From Chrysomallon squamiferum (lineage: Eukaryota > Mollusca > Gastropoda > Neomphalida > Peltospiridae), in NCBI GenBank assembly GCA_012295275.1, contig CM022672.1:20216894-20276893 (forward strand): a DNA stretch of 60,000 nt. Reading direction: 5' to 3'. The notes under the pieces were generated by a model. That model ran no database searches. It worked only from the letters and a program-made list of their open reading frames with translations, and was not told the DNA's origin. Made by a program: the position numbers and the translations under genes. Position 1 is the first letter of the stretch. Every line of letters begins with the position of its first letter. Below, piece after piece: positions 50,145-60,000 of the stretch.

Positions 50145-51338
50145 GGGTCATTCCGTGTCAAATCACCCAATGGTTTAAACCAGACTGTCTCAGATTTTTT
50201 ATAAAACTTGGTATACTTGTTGACTGGAATCCCACAGCTCCAAATCTGAAATATTAGCCCAATCAGACCAGTGGTGTGGGAGATATGGCCCACCGAATTT
50301 TGAGATTTTTGGCAAAAATGGGTGTGATCACCAACCTTAGAACCCTCATATCTCAGGAACTACTAGGCCAATCTTCATAAAATTGGTATTGTTAGAAAGG
50401 CAAAATGACAAGGATTCCAAATCTGCAATATTGGAGTACCTTGACCTTTTGACCTTTGCTATGACCTTGAAATTGACTGTGTGGATCACGTGACTTTAAG
50501 ATGACCTTTATTGAAATTTAATCTCCCACATGTTAATTAAAACATATAAAAGTTTCCTGGGTGTAATATTTTTTGTTTAGCCACAATATAGATTTAAAAA
50601 ATGCACATACATGAAAATAACACCTTTTCAGCCATTAACATCTGATTAACTAAAACCTGAATGATCAATTCTGGATGCTAGGAATCACCATCTCTCTTGA
50701 TCATCAAGTAAGACATTGTAGGCCTACATGTATGCATAAAGTTCACATATAAAAGTTTCCTGGGTGTAATATTTTTTGTTTAGCCATAATACAGATTTAA
50801 AAAATGCACACCTGCATGGATGATTTATACAATGCATTACAATGTATATTTTCTCTGAGACCAAAAACTCATCTTTGGAGTTAAAACCCACCTGACATGC
50901 CTGAAAAGATGCCAAATGGCATGACATGTTCTACACAATCAGGCTCAAAGGGTTAACAGGAAGTGGTGCTTCAGGCAGGTCAGGAACTCCTTTAGATCCC
51001 CTGGTGCAATCCCCATTGATCACATGGCAATTAGAAGTTTAAGACAAAGAAGTTTCTTCATCTGCATGATCATTTTGCCTTTCTAACAATACCAATTTTA
51101 TGAAGTTGGCCCAGTAGTTCCTGAGATATGAGGGTTCTAAGGTTGGTGGTCACACCCATTTTTGCCAAAAATCTCAAAATTCGGTGGGCCATATCTCCCA
51201 CACCACTGGTCTGATTGGGATAAAATTTCAGATTTGGTGCTGTGGGATCCCAGTCAACAAGTATACCAAGTTTTATAAAAAATCTGAGACGGTCGGGTTT
51301 AAAAATTTGGGGTGGGGTGATTTGACATGGAATGACCC
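50145..51338. mobile_element. Fold-back element, 1194 bases
   Basis: Same ends as the element at 40666. Inverted repeats of about 260 bases (to about 50408, and from about 51068). Flanked by ATAA on both sides (50141-50144 and 51339-51342). The interior has a TGACCTTTTGACCTTT-type run (about 50440-50475) and two direct copies of about 65 bases starting ATAAAAGTTTCCTGGGTGTA (about 50546 and 50748). No transposase is visible. Confidence 0.85.
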
Positions 51339-51863
51339 ATAAGAATTTTTTTGGAAAGTAGCTTAGTACAATGTAAAAATATTTCATTATTCATTCATTC
51401 ATTCAGTTATTCATTTCATATTATTTATTTATCTTTATTTATTATTTTTATTATTATTATTATTAGGCATTATATATCATAAATCAATAAAAAAAAATCT
51501 AACATTTCCCACAAAATGATTGTCAGTTATGGGACTTGAATGTTTCCTGCTTAACTTTAGCCACATCATATATCAAGTGGACAGGTATCTTAGTACAATA
51601 CATAACAAACGGTTCAAAAATTACTTTGTATTAAATGGAACATACAGGATACATACTGATATCAATATTTTCTAAAGTATAAAAAATAAATATTAAGATC
51701 TTAGAAAAAGTCCTTGCAGACTGAGGACACGCAAACAAGTATAATTTATCTGTTTTATAATTCAATAAATGAATAATAATAAAATAAAATTGATAAATAA
51801 ATAAAGTGGGATAACTGAACATTTTAGAATCACCATTGTTTATTTTGATAAAATTCTAAAATA

Positions 51864-51923
<60 letters not shown>

Positions 51924-52326
51924 TAATAATAATAATAATAATAAGGATGAAAGAAAGAAAGAAAAAAAGGGTTCATTTTAAATTTATCGAACGGGAAGGA
52001 TAAATACCTTGTTCCAGATATTCTTTTCTCAGAGTTATCTATTTATCAAATTATTTACTTTTTTTATCTGAGCAACTTTTGCTTCGGAAACAAATCTTGT
52101 GTGCACATAAGCATTATTTAATTTGCATGTATTGCTTCAGGACAGTTGTAACACAATTTATCTCTAATTTTAATTATTAAAAGAAGAAAAAAAATAAAGA
52201 GTGTAACTTATTTAAAATTTAGAGAATTAAATTTTGGATAGATGGCTTATAAATAAATAAAAATAGAAAAAATAAATCCTGAATAAAAATTAAAATAATA
52301 ATAAAAAAAAAAAAATAAATAAATAA

Positions 52327-52377
<51 letters not shown>

Positions 52378-53180
52378 AATAAATAAATTAATTAATAAAT
52401 AATACACAAACAAATTCATTAACAAAAAAAAAAAAGAAATAGAAAATAGTACATCTAAAAATGAAATGAATAAATTTGATTATTATTATTATTATTATCC
52501 TTATTATTATGTTTATTATTATGTTTAATATATTTGTTTGTAACAGAACTCACTGCATTTATGATGTTATATATCCTGTAATTATGGTCAGCAATGATAC
52601 AGGCAAAAGGACAAACACGTTACAATCCACCTAGACTGGCTTACTCAATAAATATTCATTTAAATCACTTTGTTTTTCTTGGTTGTCTGAAAATATAAAC
52701 ACTACTCTTCCTAAATGTTAAAATAACATACAGAGGAATGGAAAATTATTTTCTCTTTGCAGATTTAATTTTTCAAAAGCATCTTTGAAATCCATAAACA
52801 ACGTGTTTTGTTTATTTATCTATTATTATTATTAATAGTAGTAGTAGTAGTATGGTTCGGTTCGTTTTTGTTTTGAAGGGGTTAAAGAAAAAACAATCAG
52901 AAAAAAGTAGCATTAAAAAAATATTAATTAATTAATTAAAGATATCCTAATTTTCTTTGAATCTGAATAAATTAGTTAAGATAACATAAAACCTACGCCA
53001 AATATCAAGTTCAAAACTTGAAACAAAAAAACAACAACAAAAACACATGACTTTTAAAAATTCAACAAGCATAATCCAAAAACATGATTTCATCAAGATC
53101 GTTTAATTTTTAAGACAACATTTATACTTCATATTTAAAAAAAAAATAATAATATTATATATGTTTGTTTAATTTTATTA
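51339..53180. other. Gene-free, microsatellite-rich region
   Basis: Long (AAT)n tracts at about 51866-51945 and 52330-52369. The remaining sequence shows no supported exon. Confidence 0.6.
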
Positions 53181-53600
53181 AAATCTGCACTAAACGGATC
53201 GTTTAAAACCGCTCTTTTGTAAATGAGTTAACATTCGTGTCACAAGAAAATTCTTTGGTGGTAGGCAACCTATGCCCAGACGAGCGGAACTAGTTTTTGT
53301 CTCTTTGCACATGGGCAGATTTGTGGACGCCATTTTATTCAGGTATGTCGTTTTTCTACTTGATCTTAACAATTTTTCACTATTTTCTTGGATTAAATTT
53401 GCAGTTACACAGGAAATTAATAACACCCTTTTAAAACAGAGAAATATAAAGTTCTATAATTTACATCAAATTTTTGTTCTTAACCGGCAGTTGCTAAAAT
53501 CAAATAAAGAAATTCTGCCGGAAACTTGCCGCCAACGCATATAATTTGACCTAAATGGCGAGTGCTGTTCTGATTAAAAAAATCAAGAATATTTCATCTA
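53181..53600 (+). promoter_or_regulatory. Possible promoter and untranslated first exon of the RRM gene
   Basis: A patch with several CpG dinucleotides in otherwise A+T-rich DNA. GGACGCCATTTTATT (53325-53339) resembles a YY1 site, and TTCAG|GTATGT (53342/53343) is a good donor that could join the TTTCTAAG acceptor at 55706. A second ATGGCG lies near 53565. Inference only. Confidence 0.3.
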
Positions 53601-55755
53601 CGGTATAATTATTTGTCAAAATATAGTTACAGGATTGTTTGTATATGAAGTCAGTATAATGTATGGTAAATATTTTGTAATTTATTTTTATTTAAAATGA
53701 CTTGCGCGGTGAATTTAATTCTTAAGTTACTCATAATGGGGGATCACGTCTAGACTTAGTAACTTCGGTCACATGTATTCACTATTTGTAATGCCTAAGG
53801 GTAAGTAATGTTCTTAGAAGCTACGACATTTTTTTCTGATAATTTTATGTTTCAGCATAGAATTTGTGACTTTTACTTTATCGGTTACTTTGATGATTAT
53901 TTTAAATGTTTAATTTGAAAAACGAAACAAAGAATCCTTTGCAGTATAATTCAAATATGAATTAAATTCAGTTTTTAGTTATTTCAGTGCTTTAATTTTA
54001 TGAACAAATAGAATATTGACTGCGTTTTTATATTTTATTTTTAAAATGCTGTTATTCAAAATTATTTTTATATTTTAAAAGGGATTGGACTTAATGTGAA
54101 CTGTGTGTTGTAGAAATATGCATTACTGGTGCATTGACTATATAACAAAAACACCTCATTCCAAAACTGTATAATAAGCTAGGTTTTTTCAAGCTGAAAA
54201 CATATCCCAGTGGCTAACTCCCCCATATATGTTTATACTTTCACGTTAAAAGCAGTGACATGAAATTAATTAATAAAATTTGTTTGAAAGAAGGGGAAAA
54301 TTATAAATATACTTTTTCATCAGTTAATTTTTGTTCCATTCTGATTGAAACCTTTCTTACACAATGACTAATTAACCACTAATCGGGCTCAATTTCTATG
54401 ATTTTATTTATTCCATAAATTATTAGGCTTATTTCATTTTAAGTTACAAAGTGGTTCCCCCAGCTGGCCTGCCAAACCTTACAGTTTGTTGCAAGACCTC
54501 TGGAATATATTTAACAGTAATTATTTTTAACATGACTATTCATTTAAAGTTGGTGAAAATTGTATTTAATAATGAATTTAAAGTTCATTTTCTGTTATTC
54601 ATACACATGGTTAAAGAAAAATTAAGTTTTCATGATGTGCAATATCAACCGCTCAAAAAACCTACCACCACATGAACAATTTTTATGTATAAAGTAGATA
54701 TAGAAAAAAGAAGGCATTGCCAACCTCACAAATCTTAGCAGATTTATTATTATTAGTTACTTAGTGAAAGTTTGTTCTTAGTTGTATTTATTTAACACTT
54801 GCTAATACCACCAAATGTCATAGATATTCTGTAATATTTTTCATATAATTAACAAGAAATTATTATTATTATTATTTTTTTTTTTTTTTTTTTCAGTACA
54901 CAGATTATTATTTGAAGACCAGGGAAACAAAATATCAGCTTATTTGTTTTTGGCAGTTGTATAGGTATATAATGTTTTTTAAATCATAGTCTTGTATAGA
55001 TTTGTTGAATTGGGTTTTTTTAAAGATGCATTTTTACAGCCAGTGTTCCCTCTAAACTTGCAGTCACTTGTAGCAGACATTATAACTATCTCATTTTCAT
55101 TTACAAAACACAATTGTGTTGGCCACTGCACATTTCCATTTTTGCTGAAAGCATCAAAAGTTCCTGTGATTGGTTTGGAAAAAGTTAGAGGGAATGGTGA
55201 TCATCACTAAATTACTTAGAGTAAAAGAAAGTGATTGCATTTTTGTCAGTGCTGTTTAAAAAACCCACAAAACAACTGATTTATTATTTTTAAATGCAGA
55301 AGTTTTATCTGTTTATTATTGGAACTTGAGAAGTAATTATGAATGATAACAAATAATAAATTATTTACTGTCACATATCAAATTAAAGTAGTATTATTTG
55401 TTGAAAATATGATGCTTCGTTTTCACAAAGATTTAGAGAATAGTCTATTCAGGATTTTAATATCTTGAAAAAGTATTTTATAAACCCAGTATGTGGGAAT
55501 AAAGCTAATCTAATGATTTGTATGAATTTATATACATACTGTTGTACATTAGTTGACTTTTAAGAATTTTAACATATATTAAACATTTGTTATAAATAAA
55601 AGTGAAGACTTTATTAACAGAAAATGTACTATCTCCCCAAAACCACACAATAATTAAGAAAATAGAATATCAGCATTATTAATTTTTTCCTTTTTTTTTT
55701 TCTAAGCATGAGAATATAAGAGATCTGAGGAACTTAATCAGCTACATCATTAAAA
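53601..55755. other. Possible 5' intron of the RRM gene
   Basis: No coding sequence recognised. It ends with the pyrimidine-rich acceptor TTTTTTTTTTTCTAAG at 55706, followed by about 49 bases of leader before the ATG. Confidence 0.4.
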
Positions 55756-56442
55756 ATGGAAACACCAGAAAAAGAAGAAAGAGATCCAGAAACCAATTTG
55801 ATCATCAACTATCTTCCCCAGAATTTGTCGGATGAAGAATTTCGATGCATGTTTTTAAGCATTGGGCCTATCAAATCATCCAAAATCATTAGGGATATGT
55901 CGACAGGGTACAGTTATGGGTTTGGCTTTGTTGACTACCAGTCAAAAGTTGATGCAGTTAGAGCTATTAACACCCTGAATGGGCTTCAAATTCAGAATAA
56001 GAAAATAAAAGTTGCTTTGGCTCGCCAAGGGGGAGACAACATAAAAGGAGCCAATCTTTACATCCGCAACTTGCCAGTCCACTGGAAGGATCATGATCTT
56101 ACTGCATTCTTCCAGCCATTTGGTAATATTATTCAGTCTAAAGTCCTTGTTGACAACTTGGGGAATTCAAAGCGAGTAGGTTTTGTTCTGTATGACAAAA
56201 AAAGTGAAGCTGACAATTGCATTAAGATGATGAGTGGAAAGTCACCATATGAAGGAGCTGAACCGATTCTGATCAAGTTTGCGGACAATAACTCCAAAAA
56301 GGTGCGACCTCCAGCCGTACAACATCCTATGGGAGGCTATCAGCAACCACCATTTAAGCAAGTACCAGGACCAGGCCCCATGCGTACCCAGGGCAGTCGC
56401 TTCCGCTTCAATCCCATGACTGGCCCAGGAGGATATGGATAA
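55756..56442 (+). CDS. ELAV/Sex-lethal-like RNA-binding protein with two RRMs, single coding exon
   Basis: 228 residues. RRM1 about 14-92 with RNP2 LIINYL (15-20) and RNP1 YGFGFVDY (54-61). RRM2 about 98-176 with RNP2 LYIRNL (101-106) and RNP1 KRVGFVLY (139-146). The linker VALARQGGDNIKGANLYI is the ELAV/Sxl pattern (A-R-P-G-G-x-x-I-K in relatives). Relatives bind U- or AU-rich RNA and act in splicing or mRNA stability; the target is unknown here. The tail, 177-228, is Pro/Gly/Gln-rich and ends RFRFNPMTGPGGYG, like the start of the ELAV hinge, and no third RRM follows. ELAV genes normally have introns inside the RRMs, so the uninterrupted frame suggests a retrocopy or an intron-poor lineage gene. 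It is open and motif-conserved, hence probably functional. Confidence 0.88.
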   Translation: METPEKEERDPETNLIINYLPQNLSDEEFRCMFLSIGPIKSSKIIRDMSTGYSYGFGFVDYQSKVDAVRAINTLNGLQIQNKKIKVALARQGGDNIKGANLYIRNLPVHWKDHDLTAFFQPFGNIIQSKVLVDNLGNSKRVGFVLYDKKSEADNCIKMMSGKSPYEGAEPILIKFADNNSKKVRPPAVQHPMGGYQQPPFKQVPGPGPMRTQGSRFRFNPMTGPGGYG

Positions 56443-56700
56443 TATTCAGCAGTTTCCAGGAAAGCATTGAAAATGGGTGCCTGTTTTGCTTGACAGGTGG
56501 CACAGAAGTTTAAAAACTCATCTACTTTAAATAAATGTTTTTGTTGTCAACACAGCAGCCATCTTATATTCTGACATACCCAGACTTAATACTGAAGAAA
56601 ATTTAATGCATGCTTCAAGATGAGATTTGCTGCTGTTATCTGACATTTTGAAACAATTGGACACAGCACATATGTGTTGTCTTACAGAATTTTAATTTTG
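56443..56700 (+). pseudogene. Decayed TOR1AIP luminal-domain fragment
   Basis: Begins at the stop codon of the RRM gene. ATGGGTGCCTGTTTTGCTTG matches ATGGGTACTTGTTTTGCTCG of the TOR1AIP-like gene at about 48424, CAGCAGCCATCTT is exact in both, and the translated pieces MGxCFA, KFKNSS, SSHL, LNTEEN and LLLLSDILKQLD align in order with the luminal domain. In-frame stops and frame changes abound. It forms the start of the probable 3' UTR of the RRM gene. Confidence 0.75.
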
Positions 56701-59700
56701 CTAGCTTTATTTTCACTTCAGTATTTTACTGGGGGAAAAACCAAAGCATTTGCAAGTGACAAATAACAAATTAATTAGTGTTTGAGGTAGATTTAAAAAA
56801 AAGAAGAACTGTTCAGAAAAATAATATGCATTTATTGGCTAATTATACAAATAGATAGCTTCATACACTAATTAAATTGCTTATTTGTTACATTAAACAC
56901 ACAATATCATAATTCTTCAGTTAAATTTTTTTGGTACTGTTTCAAGATAGGTAAATCCTGTATATATATGTGTGTAGAATATTTTCACATTTGAATTTTT
57001 ATATATTTTCAGCTACAGCTATTTGTAAGATAGCAGCAGCAAAAAATATATACAATGAAAAATTTGAAGAATTAATATTTTGATTATTTTGAAAACTTGT
57101 AGCAAAATATTTGATATTTTTATAAAACAGTGGGAGGGTTTTTGTGGGGGGAAGATTGACCGGTGCATGTACTTGTGTAAATACGTTAAAAAAATTTGAC
57201 ACTAAACTGTTGGTTTTTTTTCTATATTGCTTTTCTTTTGCTATTTCAGTTATTTTCATTTTTCATTGTGTGTTGATAGATTATTTTGTTTCGTTGGTTT
57301 TTTGGATTTAAAAAAAAAAAAAAAGTTGAACAAAATAATAATTATTATTATTTTCTTTTTGTAATACAAAATGCTGGCATAAGAAATGCATAATTTCAGT
57401 ATTTCTAGCTTATTTCAGACAGTGTTTTCATATGATTGGCTCATCATTTCTGACTGTTTTTATTTTGAAACTTTTAATGCTTTTATTGTGTAATTCTTAA
57501 AATGCAGTACTTTGGATGATAATCAGTTAGAAGGGAAATAGACATGTCATTTTTAAAATAATGATAGTATTTACACTAACCAAAAAAACTTGATCCTAAA
57601 GACCGAATCCATCCTTCATAACAGTTTGTACTTGCAACTGAAGCACTGTTTTATCGTAAACTCGCTTTGTATCAGAAACCTAATTTACATCTTTAGTCAC
57701 ATTTTGTTTTACAGATTGTCAGAAAATTGTTTGACATTTATTAATATACCTGCAATGTTAATGCTGATGTAACAGATGTAATCAGTTTTAATTTGTACCA
57801 GTTTGATTAATTTGTGATTAAAAATATAAAATGAGCTGAAAACGAATAAATGTTCCATGCTATTGTGTTGTGCAGCAATTATACTGGTGTTGGTTTTTTT
57901 TTTTTTTCTATTACTTTTCTTTTTATCTTTCAGTATTTTTGAGTTGCTGGAAGTATACAACTTCCGTAATAAAATGCTAAATGTTTGTAACAGTATCCCC
58001 ATCATTTTAATTACCTCGCAATAATAAGACCCAAATCAGTTATGAATGCTAAAAAAATGTTTAATTTGTTAACAGAATGTTACACTAAAATATCTGGGGG
58101 GGGGGGAGCTACACCATAAAGACAATTGCAGAGAAATCTGTATTTCTTACATGTATGTTTAGTTTCACAGATAAACTTTTAACAGGTGTGCAAGGATTTA
58201 ATCACTTTGAAATAAGGTTTGAGGGTAAATGTAGGTGAATAATCCTGTTTTTCAGTTGAGCTAAAAATTTAGAATGCAGAATTTGTTGCAGCTTGCAGAT
58301 TAAATACTATTAAAGAAACCGTCTATAACTAAAATAATTATGTTGGTGAAGAGAATGGAGTAGAAAAAATTGTTTCCTGGAACTAATTTCACTATATACT
58401 TGTATCCAATCAATAACATCAAACAGTATGAAAATGTGTTGCAATATCAATTTACTGAAGAGTATTATCATGGTAAAATTAAAATTCAAAATCTCTTGAT
58501 TTGTTATTATTTGGGGATTTTTTTAAAATGGACTTCTTTTAAGATGATGGTCAGGAAAATTCAGATCTCTAAAAAGTATTTATAAATTTAATTTGTTTTA
58601 AACTATGACTACATTTAAAAAAATATGTTTAAGTCGATATACTCTATAAACTGCACTGCTGTGTCAAATGAAAATCAAAGTGTTGGATTTATTTTTATCT
58701 AATTGTTGGTTATGTAGTGAAATGCTTCTGAATAGCATAAATATTATAATATTAAAGTATTTACATGTATAGTTCAGTGTGAAGAAATGACATCTGAATA
58801 AATAAATTTATATACTGTTTTTAGCCAAATTATTTTTAGTAGTAAAGTATAATTTTTCTTAAAAGAGAGCAGATTAATTAGAAGTGTTGTGATTTAAATA
58901 TAAATAAAGCAATAGTGTTAATAAAGAAATAATAATTTTAATAATGGCACTGCTTGGTTTAAGAAAATGGTACCGAATTGGTCTTCAATTAGGGTAGCTA
59001 TTTGCTAACGAAATTGTCACTTGGAGAATGAGCAGGTGTCATGTCTTCCTCTTTATAAAGAGCACAAATTAATGTTAACATGACATTCCCACCCTCGAGG
59101 GGTTATAAGATCCTTTTCAACAAATTTCGTATTGTGTGTGTGTGTTATATGCAGCTTGTTTTACTCTTTCAGAAAATGATGGCTGCAGTAGTATAAGAAG
59201 GGGTTAGCACTTCCAGTAAAATCCTTGCTAAAGTACATGTTGATAAATGTATTCAATAAATCACTGCTAATTATATGTAATGAAAATAGAGGATTAAGCA
59301 ACTTTTGTCTAATGATGTATAATTTAATAATTAAGACATTATTTGTGTAGTATTAATGAAATATAATCCACATAAAGAAATAAAAGCCAGCATGGTTTAT
59401 GAAAAGTCCAAATCCTTAAATACTTTCACAGATTCAAGGATATCTTAATGGAATCTTAATTAGTGACAATTAATTATTTACAGGCAGGAGTTGAGTAATA
59501 GGCCTTGCAGTGCTGATCTGTCCACTGAATTATCTTTTTGTAATCTCATAATTCCCTTCCCTTGATACAGTCAAAAAAACCCAGTAGCCTACATTTTTAT
59601 TTCCTGGCGTAGTGATGAAATTGAACAGACTGCTTCATAGTTTGGACTTTTCTGAAGATGTGTACTTTCTAATGTTTTTCCGTTTACTTAAAAGTTCATT

Positions 59701-60000
59701 CATGTTCTTTATGTTTAATATGTACACTTTAAATACTGCTGTTTCATCTATATCTAAATAAATTAGTGATTATATTTGTATGGGAAATAAATGAAAGATT
59801 GGTCTTAATTTCTGATCAGTGGTTTTTTAATTAAGATTTTATTACCTAAGAAAAAAAATTTCAAAGACATCAAATCTTTTGGCTTTTCTGTTATTTACCT
59901 TGTTATAATTAATTAATTAACAAAAAAAAAAAAAAAAAATAAATAAAATTTAGCTTAATCATCCTACAACTGACATGTTAGCTGTTGTAACAGTGGTATC
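56701..60000. other. Probable long 3' UTR and downstream DNA
   Basis: U-rich when transcribed, with candidate AATAAA signals at 57845-57850 and about 58797. A G9 run lies near 58096. No further gene or recognisable element is seen to the end of the window. Confidence 0.45.

Noticed and set aside
50724-51387. Minus-strand frames within the fold-back element
   Set aside because: The frames follow the inverted repeat and have no transposase motif.
53190-53544. Two opposing frames (MLLISCVTANLI and MPRRAELVFVSL)
   Set aside because: No family similarity recognised; the patch looks more like a promoter or 5' UTR with a good donor inside it.
1-60000. CRISPR arrays, bacterial operons, tRNA or rRNA genes
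   Set aside because: None seen; the tandem repeats are microsatellites or segmental duplications and the genes have spliceosomal introns.

Overview
Eukaryotic nuclear DNA, very A+T-rich and full of microsatellites, with short coding exons split by GT-AG introns. The gene content (an amplified LRAT/PLAAT-like lipase-acyltransferase family, a torsin-interacting protein and an ELAV/Sxl-like RNA-binding protein) points to an invertebrate animal. The repeat texture (AAT, CA and TTTA tracts) would suit a mollusc, perhaps a cephalopod; that assignment is inference.

Bases 1-46,100 hold an array of 13 recognisable loci of one family. The family has four coding exons in fixed phases: exon 1 carries the first His (HWAVY in most, HEGVY in one branch), exon 2 the second His, a 130-base exon 3 the catalytic Cys (NCEHF or a variant), and exon 4 usually a hydrophobic tail. 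The type members PLAAT enzymes are small tail-anchored phospholipase A / N-acyltransferases with a His-His-Cys active site. Intact-looking plus-strand genes start at 4262, 30014 and 34159; intact-looking minus-strand genes start at 10196, 16840 and 41460. The minus-strand gene starting at 46102 has one base too many in exon 1. Six further loci are truncated, frameshifted or reduced to single exons (546-2276, 10441-12541, 17084-17102, 20525-22236, 22602-22731, 26060-27553).

The array was built by segmental duplication. Tandem units begin at 1, 7106 and 13618, and a fourth partial block covers about 20,280-22,330. A head-to-head inverted pair (about 23.8-27.5 kb and 33.8-35.9 kb) has one identical exon. 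Flanks at 27.6-29.3 kb and 36.7-38.3 kb are direct copies. Mobile DNA includes a decayed Tc1-like element (10641-11951) with a truncated duplicate (17105-17749), a MULE-type transposase remnant (32083-32316), a short hAT-like element (32970-33266) and two fold-back elements with long inverted repeats and 4-base target duplications (40666-41109 and 50145-51338).

Bases 46,100-60,000 differ in character: a single-coding-exon TOR1AIP/LAP1-like gene (47725-48866, one frameshift near the end), then a two-RRM ELAV/Sxl-like gene (55756-56442). A decayed piece of a second TOR1AIP-like luminal domain begins at the stop codon of the RRM gene.

Points most worth following: a possible spliced 59-residue micropeptide gene nested in intron 1 of the minus-strand family members; an intron 1 that differs at only three positions between two paralogs whose exons differ mostly by amino-acid replacements; a family member with an 11-residue-repeat tail and an altered active site; and the TOR1AIP/RRM junction. 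All alignments were made by eye.
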